A program made the translations under genes and the position numbers. A stretch of DNA of 29,186 bases from CAZXVW01 sp964644025 (GTDB lineage: Bacteria > Acidobacteriota > Terriglobia > Bryobacterales > Bryobacteraceae). The DNA lies in NCBI GenBank assembly GCA_964644025.1, contig CAZXVW010000029.1, positions 1 through 29,186 on the forward strand, read 5' to 3'. This document shows positions 15,824 through 24,331 of the stretch, one piece after another; within the stretch, counting starts at the first letter, position 1; each line of letters opens with the position of its first letter. Under the pieces are notes generated by a model, which did no database searches, was not told the DNA's origin, and saw only the letters and a list, made by a program, of their open reading frames with translations.

Positions 15824-16324
15824 GTGGGTGAGAGGCCGTCCAGCGTTGTTGCGATCTATCCGGGGTCGTTCGACCCATTCACCAACGGCCACCTGGACCT
15901 GATCGAACGGTCCACGAACCTGTTCGATAAGCTCATTGTCGCCATCCTGCGGAACGAACAGAAGCAGCCGTTGTTCACCGTCACCGAACGCATGCAAATG
16001 ATGGAGGAGGTGCTGTCCGGCTATGGCAACGTTGAAGTGGATTCCTTCGACGGCTTGCTGGTGGATTACGCTTCCGCGCAAGGGGCCAGCGTGATTCTGC
16101 GGGGGATCCGCGCCATTTCCGATTACGAGTACGAGTTGCAGATGGCGCTGATGAACCGGCGCCTGCATCCGGAGATCGAGACAGTCTTTCTGATGGCGAG
16201 CGAAGCGTATTCCTTTATCAGCTCCCGCCTGGTGAAAGAGGTCGCCGAACTCGGCGGCAACATCTCCGGACTGGTGCCGCACGCCGTTGAATTAGGGCTT
16301 AGAAAGAAGTATCGAGGAGAGTAA
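15824..16324 (+). CDS. coaD: Phosphopantetheine adenylyltransferase
   Basis: A 166-aa cytosolic enzyme that transfers AMP from ATP to 4'-phosphopantetheine, giving dephospho-CoA, the penultimate step of coenzyme A synthesis. The nucleotidyltransferase signature YPGSFDPFTNGH (residues 12-23, T20xGH23) is intact. So are the ILRGIRAISDYEYELQMA region and the C-terminal ISSRLVKEVAELGG. Length is normal. The GTG start is supported by a strong upstream ribosome binding site and adds seven residues before the first strand (VVAIYPG). The aminotransferase gene follows after 2 bp, so the two share a transcript. Confidence 0.95.
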   Translation: MGERPSSVVAIYPGSFDPFTNGHLDLIERSTNLFDKLIVAILRNEQKQPLFTVTERMQMMEEVLSGYGNVEVDSFDGLLVDYASAQGASVILRGIRAISDYEYELQMALMNRRLHPEIETVFLMASEAYSFISSRLVKEVAELGGNISGLVPHAVELGLRKKYRGE

Positions 16325-16326
16325 CC

Positions 16327-17526
16327 GTGCAATCATCCCAGAAGAAATTTGGACTGGCGGATCGCGTCTCGCTGATCAGCATGTCCGCCACCATGAAGGT
16401 GTCCGCCGAGGCCGCGCGCCTGAAACGCGAAGGAGTGGACGTGGTTGGATTCGGCGCCGGCGAGCCCGATTTCCCCACTCCGGAAAACATCAAGCGGGCC
16501 GGTATCAAGGCCATTGAGGAAAACTTCACCCATTACACGCAGGCCGGTGGGATCCCGGAACTCAAGGAAGCTATCTGCGAGCGCCATGCGGCCGACTATG
16601 GCACCTCCTACACGCCCGCCGAGTGCATGGTGAACGTCGGCGGCAAGCACACGATCTTCAATTACACCCAGGTGCTGCTGAATCCCGGTGACGAGGTGAT
16701 TCTTCCGGTTCCCTACTGGGTGACCTTCAAGGACGCCGTCAACTATACGGGCGCCAAGATCATCTTCGTGGACACCGACGAGGACAAAGGGTTCACGCTA
16801 AGCGCCGCGATGGTGGAGAAGCACCTGACCGACAAGACGAAAATGGTGATCATCAACTCGCCGTCGAACCCGAGCGGAGCGGTCATCGACCAGGACGAGT
16901 TCCGGCGCATTCTCAAGCTCACCGCCGAGCGCGGCATCTGGCTGATGGCGGACGAGTGCTATGACAAGTTTGTCTACGAGGGGGAACCGTTCTCCATCGC
17001 GGGCGAGAGCGGCGCCAAAGATAACGTGATCGTGGTGGGTTCGGTTTCCAAGACTTACTCGATGACCGGCTGGCGCATCGGCTACGGGCTGGGACCGAAA
17101 GAGGTGATCGCCGCGGCCCAGAAGCTGCAAAGTCACAGCACGTCGAATCCGGTCTCGATTTCGCAGAAGGCGGCCATCGAGGCGCTGCGCGGGCCGCAGG
17201 ACGCGGTGGGCGAGATGCTCGCCGAGTACCGCCGGCGCCGCGCGTACGTGCTCGAGCGAATCCAGGCGATTCCAGGCTTGAAGATGGTCCCCCCCGGCGG
17301 CGCGTTCTATGCTTATCCGAACGTCAGCGCGACGTTCGGCCGCAACGGGATCAACTGCTCGATGGATTTCGCCGAGCAACTGCTCAAGCAGGCTCACGTG
17401 GCGGCCGTGCCGGGTGAAGCCTTTGGCACGGACAAGCATATCCGCCTGTCCTACGCCGCATCCATGGAGGATCTCGAGCGCGGCCTGGACCGCATTGAGA
17501 AGTTCGTCACATCCGTGCTGCAATGA
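16327..17526 (+). CDS. aspC: Class I/II pyridoxal-phosphate aminotransferase, aspartate type
   Basis: A 399-aa cytosolic transaminase. It shows the class I fold: GVDVVGFGAGEPDFPTP with the substrate-binding loop, YTQAGGIPELKEAI, the PLP Asp/Tyr region MADECYDKFVYEGE, and the Schiff-base lysine K242 in SVSKTYSMTGWRIGYG. The C-terminal Arg for the substrate carboxylate is in DKHIRLSYAAS. The closest fit is the 1-beta/aspartate or prephenate aminotransferase group; the exact amino donor cannot be read from sequence. The GTG start at 16327 follows GAGGAGAG and lies 2 bp after coaD. The TGA overlaps the ATG of the isomerase gene. Confidence 0.9.
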   Translation: MQSSQKKFGLADRVSLISMSATMKVSAEAARLKREGVDVVGFGAGEPDFPTPENIKRAGIKAIEENFTHYTQAGGIPELKEAICERHAADYGTSYTPAECMVNVGGKHTIFNYTQVLLNPGDEVILPVPYWVTFKDAVNYTGAKIIFVDTDEDKGFTLSAAMVEKHLTDKTKMVIINSPSNPSGAVIDQDEFRRILKLTAERGIWLMADECYDKFVYEGEPFSIAGESGAKDNVIVVGSVSKTYSMTGWRIGYGLGPKEVIAAAQKLQSHSTSNPVSISQKAAIEALRGPQDAVGEMLAEYRRRRAYVLERIQAIPGLKMVPPGGAFYAYPNVSATFGRNGINCSMDFAEQLLKQAHVAAVPGEAFGTDKHIRLSYAASMEDLERGLDRIEKFVTSVLQ

Positions 17527-18344
17527 GCGTCCGGCCAGTTCGCCTGGAACCCTCGTTCGTCGAGAAGGTCTGGGGGAGCACGGATCTCGCGCCCTGGTTT
17601 GCTAACGCGGACCGCAAGATCGGCGAGGTGTGGTTCCCGGCCGAGGACATCCTGGTCAAGTTCATCTTCACCACCGACCGGCTTTCGGTCCAAGTCCACC
17701 CGGAGGGCAAAACCGAAATGTGGTACGTTTTGCGCGCCGAGGCCGGGGCCAGGATCGCGCTCGGATTCCGGCAGCCGATATCCCGGCAGCGGCTGCGCGA
17801 GGCGGCGGTGTCCGGCGAAATCGAGGACCTGCTGGAATGGTTCCCGGCCGCGGCTGGCGATACATTCTTCACCCCGCCGGGAACCGTGCACGCGATCGGC
17901 GCCGGGCTGGTGATTTGCGAGATCCAGCAGAATTACCCGGTCACCTACCGGCTGTACGACTACGGGCGCCCGCGCCAGTTACATCTCGACAAAGCGGTCG
18001 AGGTGACCCGCTGCGAGCCGCATCCGGGTAAATCGGCGCCAGTAGAAATGGGAGGCGGCGACCAGCGGCTGGTGGCCTGCGACTACTTCGTAACCGATTT
18101 GCTGAACATTTCCGCCGCCCGGCAATACAAACCCGTATCGCGCCGTTACGATCTGCTCATTGTGGTGGAGGGCGGAGGGCGGCTGGCCGGAGAACGTTTC
18201 ACTGCGGGCCAGCTCTGGCGGGTTCCGGCGGAAACGGAACCCTTCCCGATCGAGCCGGGCCCGGCAGCGACGATCATCCGCACGTACCCGCCTCAACGGG
18301 AAGCGGAAACGCCCCCGCCTCCGGCCGGACACAGCCCTGGATGA
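17523..18344 (+). CDS. manA: Class I mannose-6-phosphate isomerase, short form
   Basis: A 273-aa cupin-type isomerase that interconverts mannose 6-phosphate and fructose 6-phosphate. The zinc ligands of the family are visible as Q57 and H59 (SVQVHPEGKTE), E65 and H123 (FTPPGTVHAIGAG). EIQQNYPVTYRLYDYGRP follows, as in the short bacterial (Bacillus-type) enzymes; the protein lacks the helical insert of the 390-aa E. coli form. The C-terminal cupin strands are present and the tail is Pro-rich. Its start overlaps the aminotransferase stop by 4 nt, and its last 52 bp overlap the 3' end of addA on the opposite strand. Its place after coaD and the transaminase suggests a mixed housekeeping operon. 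Confidence 0.88.
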   Translation: MSVRPVRLEPSFVEKVWGSTDLAPWFANADRKIGEVWFPAEDILVKFIFTTDRLSVQVHPEGKTEMWYVLRAEAGARIALGFRQPISRQRLREAAVSGEIEDLLEWFPAAAGDTFFTPPGTVHAIGAGLVICEIQQNYPVTYRLYDYGRPRQLHLDKAVEVTRCEPHPGKSAPVEMGGGDQRLVACDYFVTDLLNISAARQYKPVSRRYDLLIVVEGGGRLAGERFTAGQLWRVPAETEPFPIEPGPAATIIRTYPPQREAETPPPPAGHSPG

Positions 18345-21300
18345 AACCGGCAACGCGCGCAGTGCTCCCCCTCCCGGACAGGAAAGGCGAGCCGGTCCTG
18401 GGCCCTGCGGAAGCGGCGGAGCAATCCCCGGGTCTCGTCCATCACCGCAGCGTTCACGGAAACGGGCACCGTTTTTTCCCGCCGGAGGAAGTGGAGCAGG
18501 GCGGCGGAGGGCAACTTGCCCGTTAGCTTCTCCAAGGCCAGAGCGTACAGCCGAAGCTGCAACGCGTAGGGTTCCAGGCGCGCCGGCTCGGACGCCGGGT
18601 CGAAATCGTCGGTCTTGTAATCCAGTACCGTAATCGCACCGTGTTCCTCGAACCAGGCGTCGATCTGGCCCCGTAAGACGAGATCCTCCACCTCGATGAC
18701 GAAGTCGAATTCGCGTTCCACGCGTGCGGCGGCCTCGATTCGTTTCGCCAGCCCGGAGGCGCGGAAGCGCTCTACCAGCCGCCTGGCCTCCTCGTCAGGG
18801 TGGTCAACGCGGATCCCGGCAAGCATCTGGTGGACCTGGATGCCGATGCTGGCCGCTGCCGGCCGGGACCGGTCTTCCATGTATGCGTCGAATTCGTCAT
18901 CCTCCTCGAACAACGCGGCCAGCGGCCGGGGCTGAAGGCGAAGGTAGTGTGCCAGGTAGTATTTCCGGGGACAGGCAACGAACTCACTCAGCTCGGTCAC
19001 CGCGACCGCCGAGTCATGCTGGGCGCTCAGCGCGGGCGGCTTCAGCACGGTTTCCCGCCCAGCGGCCACGCCTGGAGGGGCCGGAAAATCATTCACGGGT
19101 TCCTGGGTGAAGCTGCGCAGGCGCACTGCGGTATGGCCAGGGCCGGCATTGATAATCTCGTCGCGCTCGGCGGGACCGGTGAGAGAGAGGTTGAGCCGCC
19201 CGTCGACCAGCCCCGCCCAGGCCTGGCGGCGCGCCGTCGGATGAGCAGCCCAGGTAAGGATCAGCCGCTCTTCAGCGCGGGTCATGGCGACGTAAAAGAG
19301 GCGGTTTCCCTCCTGTTGCTCCTTCTCCTTCAAACGGCGTTCGGCGGTGAGACAAGCCGTGTCCGGCGCGGCGTCCCCGGTAGACGGGTCGCACCATCTC
19401 ACCCCCAGCCCGTCCTCCGGAGTAAAGGATACCGGGGCGCGGTTGCCGCCGCCTCCCTTCTGGAGAGCCGAGACGAAGACGACGGGGAACTCCAGGCCCT
19501 TTGCACCGTGGACGGTCATCAGTTGGACCGCATTGGCCGCCTCTTGCGGAGGAGCCTCGGCCTCGGAAGCCGCTTCGCGGAGCTGGCGGAGCTGATCGAG
19601 CAATTCCGCCAGCGGCCGCCGCTCACCGACACTCAGCTCCCGAAGCCGCGCCAGGAATCTCACCAGGTTCGCCCGGCCCTGTTCGTCGAGCGCGGCCTCG
19701 TAGCCGGACTCGTCGATCACGCGCACCAGGAGGCGGTCGGGCGTCACGGCGTCGCGGTTGGCGCGCAACTCTCCCACCAGCTCCGCAAACCAGCGCAACC
19801 GTTCCAGATCGCCGTGCTCAGCGGAGCCGGAACATCCAGGACTCAGCATCTGGCCGATACCGGCCCAAAGGCCGCCGGCCAGTTTGAGCCGGAATAACGT
19901 TTCGTCGCCTACACCAACCAGCGGGGAGCGAAGCACCCCGGCCAGGGAGATCTCATCCTCCGGGTTCGCCAACACGGCCAGCAGCCCGGTCAGGTCCCGA
20001 ACCTCGCGGCTTTCGAGCAAGGTGCGGCTACCGGCGATCAAGCAAGGGACGCTGAACTCACGGAGGGCATCCGCGATCGGTTTCAGCGCTTCTCTGGTCC
20101 GAGCCAGTACGGCGAACCGGCGAAAATCGCCGGGGGCGGCCCGCTCCAGCTCACGGATCCGCCGGGCGATCCACCGGCCCTCCTTCCGGGCGGCGTCAGC
20201 GGCGTCTTCGCCCCAAGCCACGATCACCTCGACCGCAGGTCCGTCACCGGGCGGAAATTCCTTTCTTGCAACCAGTTGATGGAGCTCAATTCCGTCCGCG
20301 GCGCCGAGGAGGAAGCCGGCGATTTTCAGGATCTCGTCCCGACTGCGGTAATTTTCGGTGAGAACGTCGATCTTGAAGTTGTTGCTCTCGATCTGCCGCC
20401 GGTATTCCCGGAACACCTCCGGATCAGCATGGCGGAAACCGTAGATCGATTGGTTGATGTCGCCGACCGCGAAGAACCGCCCGGGCCGGCGGACCAGGTC
20501 CAGGATCCGCCACTGGAGGCGGTTGGTATCCTGGAGTTCGTCCATCAAGATGTAATCGAACTTTTGCTGAAGACGGAGGCGAAGCTCGGGCCGCTGACTC
20601 AGCAGCTTCAAGACCAATTCCTCCAGGTCCGAGAAGTCCAAGGCCGCCAGCTCGCGCTTCCGCGCCCGGTAGCCGGCGTCCATTCGGCGGAGAGCCTCGA
20701 TCAGCAGAGCGCGGAGCGGAGCGAAGTACCGGGTCAGCAGGTGTGCCCTCACGGCGGGAACCAACTCTTCGACAATTCTTTTCACACCTTCGCTGACGGG
20801 CTTTGGCAGCCCCTGCCGGTTACAGACGAACTCGGACAGAATCCGGAAGTGCCAAACCGAGAGGGGAGTCGAGGCCACCCGGCGCGCCCGCTCCGTCCAT
20901 TCCTGCATCTGGGCGCGTTTCCGCCGCCGGTTCTCCGTTGTCCATGGCCCCGGCTGGGCGACCAGGGCGGTGACGGCATCGATCACGTCCGTCAGGCCTC
21001 CGCCGGTCTCCGGAACTTGAAGCTCGAGGTCGCCGACTCCCCGGCCGGCGAGGCGGAGAGCTTCGTAAACAGCGATCAGCCCGCCGGCGAGGTCCGGTTG
21101 CCGCCCGAACGGGGAATTCGACACGTACAGGGCCTCGAGCAGCCGGCGGGTTTCCTCCGCGCGTTCGGCGTACAGCTCGTCGAGGGCCTTGTCGGCTTCC
21201 TGGCGGAGCAGGGGCTGGCTGCGAGCCTCGTCCAGGACCCTGAAATCCACGTCCACGCCGGCCGCAACGGCATATTCCCGCAGCAGCCTGGCGCAAAAGC

Positions 21301-21604
21301 CGTGGATCGTGGAGACGTAGGCGCGTTCGATCTGCTGCCGGCGCGCCGGGTCGCCCCGAAACTCGGCCACCAGGCGCTGCTTGATGTTGGTGGTGGCCTT
21401 TTCGGTGAACGTAATGGCCAGAATACGGTCGGGCGGGACCTGCTTCTCCCGGACCAGCCAGCAGAAGCGCTCCGTCAGTACGCGCGTCTTGCCGGAACCC
21501 GGCCCGGCCACCACGCAAACATCTTGCCCAAGACGCTCGGCGGCAGTTTTCTGGGCCGGGTTCAGGAGGATCGTTTCCCGGCGGCCAGCGGCGCCGGTGC
21601 TCAT
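18293..21604 (-). CDS. addA: AddA-like UvrD-type helicase/exonuclease with Fe-S type nuclease domain
   Basis: A 1103-aa subunit of an AddAB-type double-strand-break resection complex. Helicase motifs: Walker A VAGPGSGKT (K39), DELQDTN (motif II variant), TVHGAKGLEFPVVF (motif V) and LFYVAMTRAEERL (motif VI). The C-terminal PD-(D/E)xK nuclease has ITVLDYKTDDF at about residue 995. Cysteines C878 (FVACPRKYYL), C1082, C1085 (HCARC) and C1092 form a C-xn-CxxC-x6-C pattern as in Fe-S nucleases of the AddB/Cas4 group; AddA subunits normally lack it. The ATG at 21604 overlaps the addB stop (ATGA, 21601-21604); the upstream in-frame extension overlaps addB and looks non-coding. The 3' end overlaps manA by 52 bp, and C1092 lies in that overlap. 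Confidence 0.88.
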   Translation of the reverse strand: MSTGAAGRRETILLNPAQKTAAERLGQDVCVVAGPGSGKTRVLTERFCWLVREKQVPPDRILAITFTEKATTNIKQRLVAEFRGDPARRQQIERAYVSTIHGFCARLLREYAVAAGVDVDFRVLDEARSQPLLRQEADKALDELYAERAEETRRLLEALYVSNSPFGRQPDLAGGLIAVYEALRLAGRGVGDLELQVPETGGGLTDVIDAVTALVAQPGPWTTENRRRKRAQMQEWTERARRVASTPLSVWHFRILSEFVCNRQGLPKPVSEGVKRIVEELVPAVRAHLLTRYFAPLRALLIEALRRMDAGYRARKRELAALDFSDLEELVLKLLSQRPELRLRLQQKFDYILMDELQDTNRLQWRILDLVRRPGRFFAVGDINQSIYGFRHADPEVFREYRRQIESNNFKIDVLTENYRSRDEILKIAGFLLGAADGIELHQLVARKEFPPGDGPAVEVIVAWGEDAADAARKEGRWIARRIRELERAAPGDFRRFAVLARTREALKPIADALREFSVPCLIAGSRTLLESREVRDLTGLLAVLANPEDEISLAGVLRSPLVGVGDETLFRLKLAGGLWAGIGQMLSPGCSGSAEHGDLERLRWFAELVGELRANRDAVTPDRLLVRVIDESGYEAALDEQGRANLVRFLARLRELSVGERRPLAELLDQLRQLREAASEAEAPPQEAANAVQLMTVHGAKGLEFPVVFVSALQKGGGGNRAPVSFTPEDGLGVRWCDPSTGDAAPDTACLTAERRLKEKEQQEGNRLFYVAMTRAEERLILTWAAHPTARRQAWAGLVDGRLNLSLTGPAERDEIINAGPGHTAVRLRSFTQEPVNDFPAPPGVAAGRETVLKPPALSAQHDSAVAVTELSEFVACPRKYYLAHYLRLQPRPLAALFEEDDEFDAYMEDRSRPAAASIGIQVHQMLAGIRVDHPDEEARRLVERFRASGLAKRIEAAARVEREFDFVIEVEDLVLRGQIDAWFEEHGAITVLDYKTDDFDPASEPARLEPYALQLRLYALALEKLTGKLPSAALLHFLRREKTVPVSVNAAVMDETRGLLRRFRRAQDRLAFPVREGEHCARCRFHPGLCPAGGGGVSASR

Positions 21605-24273
21605 GCCGATCCACCTCCAGATCGAGCGGCGGGTACGGCCATCTCCACCCGGCAGACATCGCGACATGCGCACCATTCGCACTTGGCAGGATCGGCTGGC
21701 GCGGGCTCGATCCGGCCCTCCCGGATTTGACTGGCAGCCGCCAGCGCCCGGCCGGCGGCCAGTTCCTTGAGGCGATTCAGCTCAGCCGGCTGGCTCCAGC
21801 CGCGCCATTTCACTTTGCCGCGGCAAGCGCAGAATTGCATCGCGACGGGCTCACAACCGAAGATCTCCCGCGCCGCTCGCAAGTAAATTCCGGCCTGGAC
21901 GCGCTGGCCGGCTTCGTGCTCGCGGATGTAGGCGCCAATCCGGTCGGGCCGGCTGTACTTGTAATCGATGAGGCGTGCCCGTCCACGGGCGTCAACATCC
22001 AGGCGGTCAATTCTGCCCGTGAGGCACAGTTGCCCGGCGATGGCGATTTCAAACGCCTGCTCAGCGTGGATCTTTTCCCACCGCCGCATCTCACCGCTGT
22101 CGAGAATCCGGCGCAAGCTCTCCAGCATTTCCAGGCGCACGGCCTCTGTCCGGTAGCCGGGAGGGATCCGGCTCCTGGCGCATTCTTCCGCGAAAACGCG
22201 ATGGAACAGCGGCTCGATCGGTTGTTCCTGAAGGATCCATTCGGCCAGGACCCGGTGGACGATGGTCCCCTGGACCAGCGGATCGAAACGTTCGCCGGGG
22301 GCAACGGGCCGCTCGCGCAGTTCGAGGACCTCGGCAGCGAAGAACTGGAACGGACACTGCAGGAAAGACTCGATCGCCGTGACGCTCAGCCGGGCCGCTT
22401 TCGCACCCAGCCGGTCCCGCAGCGCCGCGTCGGATATGGCCGGCCGGGGCGGGGGCGCCGGAGCACGCGGAGAAGCGGGCCGGGCCCCCTGAGCTTCCTC
22501 AACCGCCGGATTTTCCTTCTCCAGAAACTCCTGCAACAGAAACGACGGAAGGTTCTCCTCCCCAGCCGCGTTGTAGCTCGGGTAACTCAGCACTAACTGT
22601 CCGGTGGCGCGGGTGGTGACCAGGTGGAACAGGAAGCGTTCCTCGAGATCCCGCTCCCGGCTGGTCCGCAAATGGATGCCGCCGAGGCGGAGCTGCTGCC
22701 GCGCCGCGTCTGGGAGCAACGGGTCCTCGTGGTGATACCGCGGAAATTGCTTCTCGAGCAACCCGCAAACGAAGACCAGCGGCAGCTCCCACTGCCTGGC
22801 TTCGTAAGCATCCATGACGTGGACCACGTTGCGCCGGTGGTCGCGCGGGCGGTGGGCGCTCAATTGGAGAACTGCTTGAGCCTGTGCCCAAAATGTGGAG
22901 AGCGATACCGCGCGCGCTTCGCCGAGCAGCTCCGGCAGGGCCTCCAGGACGGCGTTGAATTCCTGCCGGGCCGCGGCGGCATCGCGCCACAGGCCGGCCT
23001 GCTCGTGCGTCACTCCATCACGGATCTCCGGCGGCGGGAACAAGTCCCCGAGGCTTGCCAGGCGCCGTACCCACTCCCGCGGCGGCACCTCACTCTCACG
23101 CCACGAATCCAGGCGGCGGAGGGTGTCGAGCCAATTACCGGGCGGAGCGGCGCCGTCCGGTTCCCCAAACGTTTCCAGGCCCTGCCCGGGCAGCCGTTCC
23201 CGCACAGCGAACTCGAAACGGTCCAGCGAAGCGGTGGGGGGAGCCATGAGAACCGCCCGCAGCAGCTTTTCATGGTCCCAACCGCCGAGGGCGGCTTCGA
23301 CCAGAAGCCCGATGCGGCGCACGGCCGGGTGCTCACCGAGCGGTGCAGCGAAGTAGAATCGCGCTGGGATGCCGAACCGCGCAAGCGTGGTCCGCAAGGC
23401 GGGTACGTAGGGATCGAAACCCCGGACGATGATCCCGATTTCCCGGAAGAGACGGCCGGTTTGGACGGCGCGAAGGATCCGGCGCGCGATTTCCGCGGCT
23501 TCCCGGTCCGGGCTCGGCGCGGTGAACACCAGCGTCTGCGGCCGCCGCCGCATCTGCCGGCAGGCTCGTACCTGAAACCCCGCGGCGGCCAGAGCCTCAT
23601 GGGCCCGCGCCGCGCCGTCCCACTCCGGGAGGGTGACGGTGACTTCCGCCTGCCGGGCCAAGGCGCGGATCAGTTCCAGTTCCAGCTCGGAAAAGGTGAA
23701 AAAACCATCCAGGAAGACGTGCCTCGCCTCGCCGGCGCCTTCGGCGAGAACCCGCCTGGCCGCCTCACGCAGATGATCGGCGCGCAGAGCGAGCCCGCGT
23801 CCGGCGAGCAGCCGTTCGAGGTTCGTAAACACTTCGAGAATGGCCTCGGCGTATTCGGCCGCGAACACGCCCTGGCGCAAGAGCGTCCTCAACCGTTCCG
23901 CACCACCGCCGGCGAGGGTCAGCTCCTCAACCAGGTTCGCCATGGCCCGCCGAAAACCAGGAAAGGCCCGGAGGCCCGCGAAGGCCGGGGGGGCGGCCTG
24001 GTCCAGCACCTGGCCGATGTAGAACTGAAGCAGGACCGAGGGGACCCGCCGCGGGCCGGCCGCCACCGACCGCACGAACTGATGCAGCGTCTGGACGGAC
24101 CGGGGACGGAGAAAGAGACCCCGGCGGGCCAGTTCGTTGCGGAAGTGCTCGGCCATGGTGGCCGTGGGCGTCAGCAGACGGACGTTCGCGGCCCCGCGGC
24201 CCGCCGATTCAAGGAACTGGCGGACCAGGTGCCGGGTCTTGCCCGACCCCGGCGGACCGGTCAACAGCAGCAT
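21601..24273 (-). CDS. addB: AddB-like helicase-related nuclease with Fe-S cluster
   Basis: An 890-aa partner of AddA. It begins with an intact Walker A (TGPPGSGKTRHL, K12). The middle shows a UvrD-like but degraded helicase core (VLVVFVCGLLEKQFPRYH-like region near 'LVFVCGLLEKQFPRY', then EERFLFHLVTTRATGQLVLSY). The C-terminal nuclease has RLIDYKYSRPD at about residue 768 and QAGIYLRAA. Cysteines C640 (FLQCPFQFF), C865, C868 and C874 (CEWCACRDVC) form the C-xn-CxxC-x5-C Fe-S signature known for AddB. The product would act with AddA in processing DNA ends for RecA loading. The ATG at 24273 has GGAAG 6 nt upstream on its strand; length is somewhat shorter than Bacillus AddB (about 1160 aa). 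Confidence 0.85.
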   Translation of the reverse strand: MLLLTGPPGSGKTRHLVRQFLESAGRGAANVRLLTPTATMAEHFRNELARRGLFLRPRSVQTLHQFVRSVAAGPRRVPSVLLQFYIGQVLDQAAPPAFAGLRAFPGFRRAMANLVEELTLAGGGAERLRTLLRQGVFAAEYAEAILEVFTNLERLLAGRGLALRADHLREAARRVLAEGAGEARHVFLDGFFTFSELELELIRALARQAEVTVTLPEWDGAARAHEALAAAGFQVRACRQMRRRPQTLVFTAPSPDREAAEIARRILRAVQTGRLFREIGIIVRGFDPYVPALRTTLARFGIPARFYFAAPLGEHPAVRRIGLLVEAALGGWDHEKLLRAVLMAPPTASLDRFEFAVRERLPGQGLETFGEPDGAAPPGNWLDTLRRLDSWRESEVPPREWVRRLASLGDLFPPPEIRDGVTHEQAGLWRDAAAARQEFNAVLEALPELLGEARAVSLSTFWAQAQAVLQLSAHRPRDHRRNVVHVMDAYEARQWELPLVFVCGLLEKQFPRYHHEDPLLPDAARQQLRLGGIHLRTSRERDLEERFLFHLVTTRATGQLVLSYPSYNAAGEENLPSFLLQEFLEKENPAVEEAQGARPASPRAPAPPPRPAISDAALRDRLGAKAARLSVTAIESFLQCPFQFFAAEVLELRERPVAPGERFDPLVQGTIVHRVLAEWILQEQPIEPLFHRVFAEECARSRIPPGYRTEAVRLEMLESLRRILDSGEMRRWEKIHAEQAFEIAIAGQLCLTGRIDRLDVDARGRARLIDYKYSRPDRIGAYIREHEAGQRVQAGIYLRAAREIFGCEPVAMQFCACRGKVKWRGWSQPAELNRLKELAAGRALAAASQIREGRIEPAPADPAKCEWCACRDVCRVEMAVPAARSGGGSA

Positions 24274-24331
24274 CTAAGCTTCCAGTATAGCCGCGCGGCG
24301 GTCCAGCGCCGTCGGCGCGGCGCCCTGAGGC

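Noticed and set aside
20276..21730. 484-aa plus-strand open frame antisense to addA
   Set aside because: Mirror frame of addA; composition follows the complementary codons of the helicase gene.
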